NCBI GenBank assembly: GCA_964245825.1
Contig: CAXTNT010000003.1
Location: forward strand, 124,001 to 188,000
Direction: 5' to 3'
DNA from: CAJCIY01 sp964245825
GTDB lineage: Bacteria > Actinomycetota > Actinomycetes > Mycobacteriales > CAJCIY01
Length of the DNA: 64,000 nucleotides
Shown here one piece after another: positions 1-10,644 of this stretch. Both the position numbers and the translations under genes were made by a program. The stretch's first letter is position 1. The number at the start of each line of letters is the position of its first letter. The notes beneath the pieces are model-generated. The model had not been told where the DNA came from. It saw nothing but the letters and a program-made list of their open reading frames with translations, and did not search any database.

Positions 1-527
1 TGCTGCACCAGCGCGTAGTTGATGAAGATGCCCTGGGCGGTCTCCGGGCGCAGGTATGCCAGACCCGACTGGTCGTCCACCGCCCCGAGGAAGGTCTTGA
101 GCAGCCCGGAGAAGTTGCGCGGATCGGTGAAGGTGCCGCGGTTGCCGCAGTGCGGGCACGCCAGCCCCGCGAGCCCGTCGGCGGGCTCGGCGCCGTGCTT
201 CTCCGCGTACGCCTCCAGCAGGTGGTCGGCCCGGAAGCGCTTGTGGCACGACTGGCACTCGGTGAGCGGGTCGGTGAAGGTCTCGACGTGCCCGCTGGCC
301 TCCCACACCTCGCGGGCCAGGATCACCGAGGAGTCCAGGCCGACCACGTCGTCGCGGCCCTGCACGACCGCCTTCCACCACTGCCGCTTGACGTTGTTCT
401 TGAGTTCCACGCCGAGCGGTCCGTAGTCCCAGCTGGCGCGCAGGCCGCCGTAGATCTCGCTCGATGGGAAGACGATCCCCCGCCGCTTGCTCAGGCTGAC
501 GATGGTCTCGAGGCGGTCGGCGGGCAC
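1..527 (-). CDS. glyS: Glycyl-tRNA synthetase, class II (5' part; 3' end lies outside the window)
   Basis: This enzyme attaches glycine to tRNA-Gly in the cytoplasm. Only the first 175 codons are present. The N-terminus reads VPADRLETIVSLSKRRGIVF and is followed by the class II features typical of alpha2-type GlyRS: the FPSSEIYGGLRASWDYGPLG block, a zinc-ribbon-like pair of CxxC motifs (CQSCHKRF and CPHCGN), and the RPETAQGIFINY motif at the truncated end. The GTG start at 527 has a GGAG ribosome site about 8 bases upstream. The next gene upstream on this strand ends 60 bases away. Confidence 0.95.
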   Translation of the reverse strand, partial: MPADRLETIVSLSKRRGIVFPSSEIYGGLRASWDYGPLGVELKNNVKRQWWKAVVQGRDDVVGLDSSVILAREVWEASGHVETFTDPLTECQSCHKRFRADHLLEAYAEKHGAEPADGLAGLACPHCGNRGTFTDPRNFSGLLKTFLGAVDDQSGLAYLRPETAQGIFINYALVQ

Positions 528-587
528 GCGTGGTCTCCAGTCCGGCTGGCGGTCGGGCGGTTCGACCTCAGGCTAACCGCACGGCGG

Positions 588-902
588 TCAGGCCCGGTCG
601 GAGTCGCCCGTCGTGGTCACGCCGGCCTCGACCGAGCGCAGCACCTCAAACGCGGACGCCTCGCCCCGACCCAACGCCAGCAGTGGGGTGGCGTGCAGCT
701 TCACCTCGTACGCCGAGAGCGCCCGCCGATAGGAACCGACGCCGTCCCACTCGGTGACCAGGACCCAGGCCGTGGGGTCGTCGGCGGCCCGCCCGAAGCG
801 CCCGCGGACGAAGCCGGGACGGGCCGCGAGGGCGTCGAGAGCGACCGCGGCACGGGCCTCGATGTCGTCCGGCGCACCGTCGAACCTGCTCACCACGATC
901 AC
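588..902 (-). CDS. Antibiotic biosynthesis monooxygenase (ABM) domain protein
   Basis: A 104-residue protein of the dimeric alpha/beta-barrel ABM type. The start MIVVSRFDGAPDD, the mid-region RPGFVRGRFGRAADDPTAWVLVTEWDGVGSYRRALS and the C-terminal beta strand fit this family, which covers small quinone monooxygenases, haem-degrading proteins and proteins of unknown role, so no substrate is assigned. The GTG start at 902 has GGGGAGG about 7 bases upstream. It lies between icd and glyS. The 59-bp repeated element sits directly upstream of it. Confidence 0.75.
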   Translation of the reverse strand: MIVVSRFDGAPDDIEARAAVALDALAARPGFVRGRFGRAADDPTAWVLVTEWDGVGSYRRALSAYEVKLHATPLLALGRGEASAFEVLRSVEAGVTTTGDSDRA

Positions 903-934
903 GCCCGCGCCTCCCCGACGTCCCGCGACCCCAC

Positions 935-993
935 CGAGATGTGGGATATGTACGCGACCCGCCGCGCGGGTCGGTGAACTCGCCGCATCTCGG
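935..993 (+). repeat. 59-bp palindromic-ended intergenic element, copy 1
   Basis: This copy is 45/59 identical, with no gaps, to the complement of 57941-57999. The conserved ends are CGAGATGTGGGAWATGT at the left and CGGTGAAC, one variable base, then CGCCGCATCTCGG at the right. The ends are inverted repeats of each other (CGAGATG / CATCTCG). The centre differs between copies; here it contains a 7-bp stem CGACCCG / CGGGTCG. It fills the space between the icd stop and the start of the ABM gene. It could be an operator, a structured RNA or a REP-like repeat. Confidence 0.7.
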
Positions 994-1007
994 GGTGAAA
1001 GGGCGGG

Positions 1008-3218
<2,211 letters not shown>

Positions 3219-3357
3219 GGGTGAGGGTCTCCTGGCGCTCAGGGCGGGCTCGGCGGGCGGCTCCACTCGTGCCGCGGGTCCGCCGGACACGCTAGCCGTC
3301 GTCCCCACCCCGGCTCCCCCGACCGCCTCGACGAGGAGCCGACACAGCGGGCGCCGG

Positions 3358-4215
3358 TCAGGCCTTGCCGAAGCGGCGGTTCCGGCTGGCGTACTCCTCG
3401 ACCGCATGCCACAGGTGGCGCCGGTCGAAGTCCGGCCACAGCGTGTCGACGAAGGCGAGCTCGGCGTAGGCCGACTGCCAGAGCAGGAAGTTGGAGGTGC
3501 GCTGCTCGCCGCTCGTCCGGACGAAGAGATCGACGTCCGGCATGTCCGGCTCGTCGAGGTGACGGGCGATCGTCTTCTCGGTGATCTTGCCCGGGTCGAG
3601 TCGGCCCGCCTTGACCTCGACGCCGATGCGCCGCACCGCGTCGGCGATCTCGGCCCGACCGCCGTAGTTGACGCACATGACCAGCGTCAGCACGTCGTTG
3701 TCGGCGGTCAGCCGCTCGGCCTCTTCCAGCTCGCTGATCACCGACCGCCACAGCCGCGGCCGCCGACCGGCCCACCGCACCCGTACGCCGAGGGCGTGCA
3801 TCTCGTCACGCCGCCGCTGCAGCACGTCCCGGTTGAAGCCCATCAGGAAGCGCACCTCCTCGGGCGAGCGGCGCCAGTTCTCGGTGGAGAACGCGTACGC
3901 GCTGATCCACCGCACGCCGACCTCGATGCCGCCCTTTACGACGTCGAGCAGCGCCGCCTCTCCGGCCTCGTGACCCCGGGTACGCGGCCAGCCCCGCTGG
4001 CCGGCCCACCGTCCGTTGCCGTCCATGACCACCGCCACGTGCCGGGGTACGAGCTCCCGCGGGATGTTCGGGACGCGGGCGCCGGAAGGGTGCGGTTCGG
4101 GCGCCCGCGGAGCGGACGGACCGGCCCATGCGGGTGACGCGGCTGACGTGGGGGGGACGGCCGACGCGGGCGGGACGGGGGCGGCGCTCGTGGCGCGCGA
4201 GGAGTCGCCGCTCAT
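3358..4215 (-). CDS. uppS: Isoprenyl (undecaprenyl-type) diphosphate synthase, cis-prenyltransferase
   Basis: This cis-prenyltransferase extends a prenyl diphosphate with isopentenyl diphosphate to make the lipid carrier for peptidoglycan and other wall polymers. The 285-residue protein has about 50 Pro/Ala/Ser-rich residues before the core. The core starts at VPRHVAVVMDGNGRWA, with the catalytic Asp at about residue 65. SAYAFSTENWRR, VNYGGRAEIADAVRR and DLFVRTSGEQRTSNFLLWQS follow, the last being the diphosphate-binding region. The ATG at 4215 overlaps the recO stop (ATGA), so the two are translationally coupled, an arrangement common in actinobacteria. Confidence 0.96.
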   Translation of the reverse strand: MSGDSSRATSAAPVPPASAVPPTSAASPAWAGPSAPRAPEPHPSGARVPNIPRELVPRHVAVVMDGNGRWAGQRGWPRTRGHEAGEAALLDVVKGGIEVGVRWISAYAFSTENWRRSPEEVRFLMGFNRDVLQRRRDEMHALGVRVRWAGRRPRLWRSVISELEEAERLTADNDVLTLVMCVNYGGRAEIADAVRRIGVEVKAGRLDPGKITEKTIARHLDEPDMPDVDLFVRTSGEQRTSNFLLWQSAYAELAFVDTLWPDFDRRHLWHAVEEYASRNRRFGKA

Positions 4216-4943
4216 CGGCGTTCGACCAGCGGCAGTGACCGCAGCCCGCGCTCGAGGTTCCACTGCAGTCCGGCCGCGACCAACCCGGACGCGGCCCGGC
4301 GGTCGCCCTCCGCGGAGTCCGTTGCCGCGGGCCAGTCGCCCCCGGCCAGCGCGGCGAGCAGCGCCAACACGGCCGGCGCGGGGCTGACCGCGCCCGGCGG
4401 CCGGCAGGCCGCGCACACCGACCCCCCGGCGGACACCGAGAAGGCGCGGTGCGGCCCTGGCTCCCCGCAGCGGGCGCAACCGGTCAGCGCCAGCCCGTAG
4501 CCAGCCTGGTCCAGGGCCCGCAGCAGGAAGGAGTCGAGCAGCAGGCTGGACGCACGCTCCCCACCGGCGAGCGCCCGCAGCGCCGAGACGAGCAACAGAT
4601 ACAGGCGCAGCGCCGGTTCCCGCTCCTCGGCGGTCAGTCGTTCGGTCGCCTCCAGCATCGCCGTCCCCGCGGTGTAGCGCGCGTAGTCCTCGGCCAGCGT
4701 CGCGCCGAACGCGTCGATCGCCACCGCCTCCGTGACGACGTCCAGCGACCGGCCCTCGGCCAGCTGCAGCGCGACGTGGCTGAACGGCTCGAGTCGAGCG
4801 CCGAACTTCGACCGGGTCCGGCGGACCCCCTTGGCCACGGCGCGGACGCGGCCGGTACGACGGGTCAGGACCGTCACGATCCGGTCGGCCTCGCCGAGCT
4901 TCTGCACGCGCAGGACGACCCCGTCGTCCCGGTACAGCGCCAT
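4212..4943 (-). CDS. recO: DNA repair protein RecO
   Basis: RecO loads RecA on single-stranded DNA together with RecR in recombinational repair. The 243-residue protein starts MALYRDDGVVLRVQKLGEADRIV, the typical OB-fold N-terminus. It carries the zinc site near the C-terminus as CARCGEP and VCAACR. The ATG at 4943 fits the family start; the open frame extends to 5015 but without similarity. It is divergent from the S53 peptidase gene across 162 bases and overlaps uppS by four bases. Confidence 0.95.
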   Translation of the reverse strand: MALYRDDGVVLRVQKLGEADRIVTVLTRRTGRVRAVAKGVRRTRSKFGARLEPFSHVALQLAEGRSLDVVTEAVAIDAFGATLAEDYARYTAGTAMLEATERLTAEEREPALRLYLLLVSALRALAGGERASSLLLDSFLLRALDQAGYGLALTGCARCGEPGPHRAFSVSAGGSVCAACRPPGAVSPAPAVLALLAALAGGDWPAATDSAEGDRRAASGLVAAGLQWNLERGLRSLPLVERR

Positions 4944-5105
4944 GAGACCGATCGTCGCACCTGGCGAGTCCTGGCACGCTGCGCCGTGCGGCGTGCGACA
5001 GTCACGACGACGCAAACCACCTGGACGGGGTCTTCAGGAGGTCCGCGGTCACGTCGATGCCTGCCCGGATCGTGGCATCGCGGTCCCGTACCGAGGAGTG
5101 CCTTC

Positions 5106-7661
5106 GTGCGTATGAGCAGTCGCCGACCTGTCCTGCTGAGCGGCCTGCTGCTCCTCGCGGGTCTGCTCATCCCAGGTCTCGCCGCTACCGGACGCGCTGC
5201 TTCACCGAGCCCCTCCGCCGGTCCGAACGCCGGACACCACCTCGCGCAGCAGTTCGTGGCCGCCAGCGCTGCGCGCGGCACCCGGTCCCGCTCCGCCACC
5301 GAGACGGTGTCGCTGCAGCTCGCCCCGCGCGACGCAGCCGGGCTTGCCGCCCTCGCCAAGACCGGGCCGACCATGCCACGCGCGGCGCGTTTCGCCCGCC
5401 TGGATGCAGTGATCGCGGGGCCCGATCGTGCGGCGCAGGTCGCCCGCGTCCTGCGGGGGCTCGGCCTCACTGTCACCGCCAGCACCGACTACGCGGTCTC
5501 GGCCCGGGGCCCGGCGGCTCGGGTGAATACCCTGTTCGGCAGCGCCCGTGACCACAACCCTCGGTTGGCGACGGCGCAGACGCTTCCCGTTCTGCCGGCC
5601 GATCTGACCGGTCTGGTGACGGCCGGCTGGGGTGGCGATGACACGCGTCCGGCGCAGCTGCCGCACGCGGTCACCAGGTCGACCGCGGGGACGGCCGAAG
5701 GGCCCTCCGACGCCAGAGCCCCGAGCGACGGGACGCTGTCGGTAGCCCAGGCACGCAGCATGTACGGGATCTCGGCGACGACCACGCCGCCGACGAGCGC
5801 CTCGCCCATTGTCGCGACGCTGCAGTTCTCGACCTGGCCCACCCAGAGCACCGACCTCGCCAACTACGCGCTCACCAACGGGATCTACGCGAGTGGGTAC
5901 AACCCGAGCACCGGTGTCTCGAACACGACCATCAGCGACAACTGCGGCTCGACGAACGACGACAACAACGGGAACATCGAGGTGGCCCTCGACCAGGAGA
6001 CGCTGCTGACCGTGGCGCCGCAGCTCCGCCAGCGCATCTACGTCGCCCCCAACTGCGGCAACACCCAGAACGAGGCGATCGCGCAGGTCGTGACCGACGT
6101 CCAGAACGGTCAGCCCATCGTCGCGCTGTCCACGTCGTGGGGGCGGTGCGAGGAGGGGACGTACGGCGACCAGGCGGAGGCCACGGCCGACCAGCAAGCC
6201 GTACAGAGCGCCCTTGCCCTCGGCGTCACGGTCTTCGCAGCGTCCGGCGACAGCGGCTCGTACGACTGCCTGGACGACTCGGGGAACGTGATCGCCGCCG
6301 ACGCCGTCGACGCGCCGGCCGCCGTGCCCGGCGTGGTCGCGGTCGGCGGCACCGCGCTCACCGGGACCGGCGCCACCACGACCTGGAACGACGTCGATGG
6401 CTCGTCCGGTGGCGGGTTCAGCTGCGGCGTCTTCGCCCGCCCGACCTACCAGGCGACGGTGGCCCAGGCGGCCCGGTACCCGCACAACGGCTTCGGCTGC
6501 CCTGCAGGCGCAGCCGAGCGACAGGTGCCCGACATCTCCGCAGACGGGGGCGACGGGCTGGACGTGATCGTGGACGGCGAGACGGAACCCATCGTGGGCA
6601 CCAGCTTCGCGGCGCCGCTGTCGGCGGGGGGGATGGCACAGACGCTGTCGACCCTCCACATCGGTCAGGGGCTCGGCAACATCACGTCTCTGCTCTACAC
6701 GCGGGCCGGCCTCGCCGACGTGACCACCGGCAGCAACGGCGACTACGGCGCCGCGGTCGGCTACGACGAGGCGACCGGTTTGGGCACGCCGAGGTGGCCC
6801 TCGCTGCTCACCGGGGGGGTTGGCGCCAACCTGCTGGATGCGCGGGTGAACTCCAGCGGCTTCGTCACCGTCCGTTCGGTGCTCGCGGCCGCCGGCTGGC
6901 ACACCGGGTCGCCGACGGTGACCACCCCGCTGAACCTCGGGCTGCCGAGCCAGTGGCAGCTGCGCTTCGGGCCGTATGGCGGGGACGGGGCCAACGATCT
7001 GTGGGGCATCCGGCTCGTCGGCGGGGCGAGCGGCAAGATCGAGTTGCATGTGCTGTCCCAGGCGTCGGGGTACCAGACCTACCTCACGCACACGGCCACC
7101 GCCCAGGCCGCACGCAGCCCTGCTGCGACCCAGGTACGCCTCGGGAGCTACCGCAACGACCATGCCAGCGACGTGTTCCTGGTGTTCACCTCAGGGACCG
7201 GGTCGGGACACCTCGAGGTCCACATCCTGTCCGCCGCCTCGCGCTATGCCACCTTCGTCGGGCACTTCGCCACGCCGGCCGCTCCGACCACGACGGGTTG
7301 GGCCTGGCTGATCGGCGACGCGGCGAACGCCGGGAACCTCGTGGGCGTCCAGTTCGGAGCGAGCGCGAGCGGCCGTACCGAGGTGCACAGCTTGTCGGCG
7401 AGCAGCAACTACCACTCCTCGGCCGGCGCGACCGCAACCGCGATGGGGCTCCAGTCGACGGACGGCTCTGCCCAGTTCAGCCTCCGCGACGTCAGCGGGG
7501 ACGGTGTACCGGACCTGGTGCTGGCGCTCCTCGCCGGCACCGCCTCGGGCACGACCGAACTCCACGCCGCGGCGGGGACGACATACCACACCTCTGTGCT
7601 CGCCGTCGCGACCGCGCTGACGACCCTCCCGACGACGGACTGGGTCGCCATGCCCGAGTAG
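5106..7661 (+). CDS. Secreted S53 (sedolisin/kumamolisin) peptidase with C-terminal four-repeat domain
   Basis: A predicted secreted serine-carboxyl endopeptidase of 851 residues. A signal peptide (SSRRPVLLSGLLLLAGLL to an AxA-like site near GRAAS) leads into a pro-kumamolisin-type propeptide and then the S53 catalytic domain. The ExxxD pair is in NIEVALDQE (Glu292, Asp296), the oxyanion Asp in ASGDSGS (Asp382) and the nucleophile in GTSFAAP (Ser500). The calcium-site-like DVTTGSNGDYGA follows. Beyond about residue 575 there are four degenerate repeats of about 65 residues sharing a D-L/V...SGxxE-V/L-H-x-L-S pattern, like VCBS/FG-GAP propeller blades. The GTG at 5106 has GAGGAG seven bases upstream; ATG 5112 is the alternative start. 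Its stop directly abuts the convergent era stop. Confidence 0.9.
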   Translation: MRMSSRRPVLLSGLLLLAGLLIPGLAATGRAASPSPSAGPNAGHHLAQQFVAASAARGTRSRSATETVSLQLAPRDAAGLAALAKTGPTMPRAARFARLDAVIAGPDRAAQVARVLRGLGLTVTASTDYAVSARGPAARVNTLFGSARDHNPRLATAQTLPVLPADLTGLVTAGWGGDDTRPAQLPHAVTRSTAGTAEGPSDARAPSDGTLSVAQARSMYGISATTTPPTSASPIVATLQFSTWPTQSTDLANYALTNGIYASGYNPSTGVSNTTISDNCGSTNDDNNGNIEVALDQETLLTVAPQLRQRIYVAPNCGNTQNEAIAQVVTDVQNGQPIVALSTSWGRCEEGTYGDQAEATADQQAVQSALALGVTVFAASGDSGSYDCLDDSGNVIAADAVDAPAAVPGVVAVGGTALTGTGATTTWNDVDGSSGGGFSCGVFARPTYQATVAQAARYPHNGFGCPAGAAERQVPDISADGGDGLDVIVDGETEPIVGTSFAAPLSAGGMAQTLSTLHIGQGLGNITSLLYTRAGLADVTTGSNGDYGAAVGYDEATGLGTPRWPSLLTGGVGANLLDARVNSSGFVTVRSVLAAAGWHTGSPTVTTPLNLGLPSQWQLRFGPYGGDGANDLWGIRLVGGASGKIELHVLSQASGYQTYLTHTATAQAARSPAATQVRLGSYRNDHASDVFLVFTSGTGSGHLEVHILSAASRYATFVGHFATPAAPTTTGWAWLIGDAANAGNLVGVQFGASASGRTEVHSLSASSNYHSSAGATATAMGLQSTDGSAQFSLRDVSGDGVPDLVLALLAGTASGTTELHAAAGTTYHTSVLAVATALTTLPTTDWVAMPE

Positions 7662-8552
7662 CTAGAAGCCCAGCTTGCGCAGCTGCTTGGGGTCGCGCTG
7701 CCAGTCGGCAGCGACCCGTACGTGCAGGTCCAGGTGCACGGGTGTGCCCAGCAGCGCCTCGATTTGACGGCGGGCGCGGATGCCGACGTCCTTGAGCCGC
7801 GCGCCGCCGGCGCCGATGACGATGCCCTTCTGGCTGGGCCGCTCGACGTAGACCTCGACCCGGACGTCGACCAGCCCGCGCGGGTGGTCCGGGCGCGGCA
7901 CCATCTCCTCGACCACGACCGCCAACGAGTGCGGCAGCTCGTCCCGGACCCCCTGCAGGGCGGCCTCCCGGACCAGCTCCGCCACCATCACCGCCTCGGG
8001 CTCGTCGGTGAGCTCCCCCTCGGGATAGAGCGCCGGGCCGGGGGGCAGCAGCCCGACGAGCAGGTCGGCCAGCAGGGTCACCTGCTCCCCCGCCAGCGCG
8101 CTCACCGGCACGATCTCCGCGAACTCGGCCAGCTCGCTGACCTGGATCAGCCGTTCGGCGACCTGCTGCCGGCCGGCCGCGTCGGTCTTGGTCACGACGG
8201 CGACCAGCGGCGTCCGCTCCAGCCGGACGAGCTTCTCGGCGATGAAGCGGTCGCCCGGCCCGACCTTCTCGTCCGCCGGGATGCAGAAGACGACGACGTC
8301 GACCTCGCCGAGCGTGGTTAACACCACGTCGTTGAGCCGCTCCCCCAGCAGCGTCCGGGGCCGGTGGAAGCCCGGGGTGTCGACCAGTACGAGCTGCGCG
8401 TCGACGCGGTGCACGATGCCCCGCACGGCGTGCCGGGTGGTCTGCGGACGGCCGCTGGTGATCGCGACCTTGCTGCCGACCAGGGCATTGGTCAAGGTGG
8501 ACTTGCCGGTGTTGGGCCGACCGACCAGGCAGGCGAAACCGCTGCGGTGCAA
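7662..8552 (-). CDS. era: GTPase Era
   Basis: Era is a GTPase needed for 16S rRNA maturation and 30S assembly. The 296-residue protein has G1 GRPNTGKST, G3 DTPG and a G4 of the form TKTD in place of NKxD. The C-terminal KH domain contains KGIVIGAGGARLKDVGIRAR. The first possible start after the in-frame stop of the upstream cdd-like gene is TTG at 8552, six bases past that stop, giving LHRSGFACLVGRPN. No strong ribosome site is visible, so reinitiation after the upstream gene is likely. Confidence 0.95.
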   Translation of the reverse strand: MHRSGFACLVGRPNTGKSTLTNALVGSKVAITSGRPQTTRHAVRGIVHRVDAQLVLVDTPGFHRPRTLLGERLNDVVLTTLGEVDVVVFCIPADEKVGPGDRFIAEKLVRLERTPLVAVVTKTDAAGRQQVAERLIQVSELAEFAEIVPVSALAGEQVTLLADLLVGLLPPGPALYPEGELTDEPEAVMVAELVREAALQGVRDELPHSLAVVVEEMVPRPDHPRGLVDVRVEVYVERPSQKGIVIGAGGARLKDVGIRARRQIEALLGTPVHLDLHVRVAADWQRDPKQLRKLGF

Positions 8553-8558
8553 AGGTTC

Positions 8559-8909
8559 TCAGACCATCTCGGTACGCACGAGGGTACCGTCGGGGGACGC
8601 CAGCAGGACGGGTACGCCCGCCCCGAGCACGCTCAGGACCGCGCGGTCGTCGGCGCGCAGCACCGGGTCGGCGGCGACGAGGGCGAACGCCTCGAACCGC
8701 CGCGCGCCGCTCGAGACGGCTGCCGCATAGGCGGCGCGCAGGGCGCTCGTGGTCGACACCGGCTCCGCGCCCTCCACCGTCGCCGCGGCGTAGGTACGGC
8801 CGGTGTCGTCCCGCACGGCCGCGCCCTCGGCAGGTCCGGAGGGGGCGAACGCCCGCCCGCGGGCGGTCCGGGCCAGCGTGATGATCTTGGCGTCCTCGGC
8901 GTCGCTCAC
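8559..8909 (-). CDS. Cytidine deaminase-like protein without zinc ligands
   Basis: A 116-residue protein between era and the CNNM gene, where actinobacteria commonly carry a cytidine-deaminase-fold gene. The layout (FAPSGPAEGAAVRDDTGRTYAAATVEGAEP, then TSALRAAYAAAVSSGARRFEAFALVAAD) follows the CDA fold. However, the HAE motif position reads TSA and no PCxxC is present, and the protein contains no cysteine at all, so catalytic zinc cannot be held in the usual way. A non-enzymatic or divergent role is inferred. The GTG start at 8909 overlaps the upstream stop (GTGA). Confidence 0.7.
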   Translation of the reverse strand: MSDAEDAKIITLARTARGRAFAPSGPAEGAAVRDDTGRTYAAATVEGAEPVSTTSALRAAYAAAVSSGARRFEAFALVAADPVLRADDRAVLSVLGAGVPVLLASPDGTLVRTEMV

Positions 8910-10183
8910 CCGGTGGCCTCCGCGTCGACCAGCACGGTGCCGATGCGGTTGCGGCGGCCCGCCGCGCTCTCGGCCTCGAGCCGCACCCGTACCTCACCGC
9001 CGTCGATCTGGACGTCGGCCCCGGGGATGGGCACCCGGCCCAGCAGCGCCTGCAGCAGACCGCCCACGGTGTCCACGCCCTCGCGGGCCAGCCGGGCCCC
9101 GGTCAGCTCCTCGAGGTCGTCGACCGGCAGCCGCGCCGTGACCCGCCAGGAGCCGTGGCCGAGCTCCGTGACCGGCGCCAGCTCCCGGTCGTACTCGTCG
9201 GTGATCTCGCCGACGATCTCCTCGAGGATGTCCTCGATGGTGACCAACCCGGCGGTGCCGCCGTACTCGTCGACGACCACCGCGAGATGGACGCGGCCAG
9301 CCTGCATCTCCCGCAGCAGCTCGTCGACCGGCTTGGAGTCGGGGACGAACGACGCCGGCCGCATCACGTCGTCCACGTGAGTGACCTTGCGACTGCTGGA
9401 CAGCGCCTTGGCCGCGAGGTCCTTGAGGAACACCACGCCCAGGATGTCGTCGTCGCTGTCCCCGACGACCGGCAGCCGGCTGAAGCCCGACCGCAGGCAG
9501 AGGCTGGTGGCCTGCCGGACGGTCTTGGTCCGCTCCACCACCACGATGTCCGGTCGCGGCACCATCACCTCGCGGACGACGGTATCGCCGAGGTCGAACA
9601 CCGAGTCGATCAGCTGCCGCTCGCGCTGGTCCACCACGCCGCGCTGCTCGGCGAGCCCGACCAAGGCCCGCAGCTCGCTCTCGGAGGCGAAGGGGCCCTC
9701 TCGGTAGCCGTGACCCGGGGTGACCGCGTTGCCCAGCGCGATCAGCAGCCGCGGCAACGGCCCGAACAGCGCGGTCAGCGCGCCGACGAAGCCCGCCGAC
9801 GCCAGCGCGATCCGGCGGGCGTGCTGCTGGCCGATGGTCCGCGCAGCGACCCCCACCACGACGTACGAGATGATCGTCATGCCGCCGACGGCGATGCCGA
9901 ACGACTCGAAGCCGGCACCTTCGGCGTGGACGACGACGAGCACGCCGCTCACCGTGGCCGCGATCTCGGCGAGGGTGCCCAGCAGCAGCAGCAGGTTCAG
10001 CGGCCGGGCCCGCTCTTCGAGCAGGCCAGCCAACCGGTTCGCGCCACGCCGCTGCTCCTCGACCAAGACGCGCGCGGCCGGCGGGCTGACCCGGGCCAGC
10101 GCCGACTCCAGCACCGACAGGCCGGCTGCGAGCACCACGAACACGACGAGCAGGATGCCGAAGCCGACGTCGCCGCCGCTCAC
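8906..10183 (-). CDS. CNNM/HlyC-CorC family membrane protein (DUF21, CBS pair, CorC domain)
   Basis: A 425-residue integral membrane protein of the hemolysin C/CorC (CNNM) family, associated with Mg2+ or Co2+ transport; substrate unproven here. The N-terminal DUF21 region has about four membrane segments beginning GFGILLVVFVVLAAGLSVLESAL. A CBS-domain pair follows (ESELRALVGLAEQRGVVDQRERQLIDSVFDLGDTVVREVMVPRPD, then DDVMRPASFVPDSKPVDELL), then the C-terminal CorC_HlyC domain with DEYGGTAGLVTIEDILEEIVGEI in a shared position. The GTG at 10183 overlaps the ybeY stop and its own stop overlaps the cdd-like start. Confidence 0.92.
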   Translation of the reverse strand: MSGGDVGFGILLVVFVVLAAGLSVLESALARVSPPAARVLVEEQRRGANRLAGLLEERARPLNLLLLLGTLAEIAATVSGVLVVVHAEGAGFESFGIAVGGMTIISYVVVGVAARTIGQQHARRIALASAGFVGALTALFGPLPRLLIALGNAVTPGHGYREGPFASESELRALVGLAEQRGVVDQRERQLIDSVFDLGDTVVREVMVPRPDIVVVERTKTVRQATSLCLRSGFSRLPVVGDSDDDILGVVFLKDLAAKALSSSRKVTHVDDVMRPASFVPDSKPVDELLREMQAGRVHLAVVVDEYGGTAGLVTIEDILEEIVGEITDEYDRELAPVTELGHGSWRVTARLPVDDLEELTGARLAREGVDTVGGLLQALLGRVPIPGADVQIDGGEVRVRLEAESAAGRRNRIGTVLVDAEATG

Positions 10184-10644
10184 CCCTGCGCCTCCCAGGC
10201 GGCGACGAGCGCCTCCTGGCGCGCGAACATCTCGCGCTCGGACTCGGGCTCGGCGTGGTCGTGGCCGAGCAGGTGCAGCAGGCCGTGGACGATCAGGATC
10301 CGCAGCTCGTGCAGGAACGGATGCCCGCGCTCGGCGGCCTGCCGCACGGCGAACTGGGGGCAGACCACGATGTCGCCGAGCAGGGCGGGGCCGGGGCCCG
10401 ACGGCTCGGCCTCCCAGCTGCCGCGCTCGGTCAGCTCGTCCATCGGGAAGCTCATGACGTCCGTCGGTCCCGGCTCGTCCATCCACTGCTCGTGCAGGTC
10501 GGCCATAGCCTGCAGGTCGACCGCAAGCAGCGACACCTCGGCCTGAGGGTGCACGCCGAGGTGGTCGAGGGCGAACCGCAGCAGCCCGGAGAGCTCGTCG
10601 TTCGCCAACGGCAGGCCGGACTCGTTGGCGACGAAGACACTCAT
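10180..10644 (-). CDS. ybeY: Endoribonuclease YbeY (rRNA maturation factor)
   Basis: A 154-residue zinc-dependent endoribonuclease involved in 16S rRNA 3'-end maturation and ribosome quality control. The signature histidine cluster is seen in HGLLHLLGHDH near residue 120, and the conserved DVMSFPMDE block is also present. The ATG at 10644 overlaps the phoH stop (ATGA) and its own TGA overlaps the CNNM start, so it sits in a fully coupled string of genes. Confidence 0.96.
   Translation of the reverse strand: MSVFVANESGLPLANDELSGLLRFALDHLGVHPQAEVSLLAVDLQAMADLHEQWMDEPGPTDVMSFPMDELTERGSWEAEPSGPGPALLGDIVVCPQFAVRQAAERGHPFLHELRILIVHGLLHLLGHDHAEPESEREMFARQEALVAAWEAQG

Noticed and set aside
5202..7163. 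A 653-codon open frame opposite the S53 gene
   Set aside because: The S53 gene has a signal peptide, ribosome site and full catalytic set; the opposite frame is Arg/Gly-rich shadow sequence.
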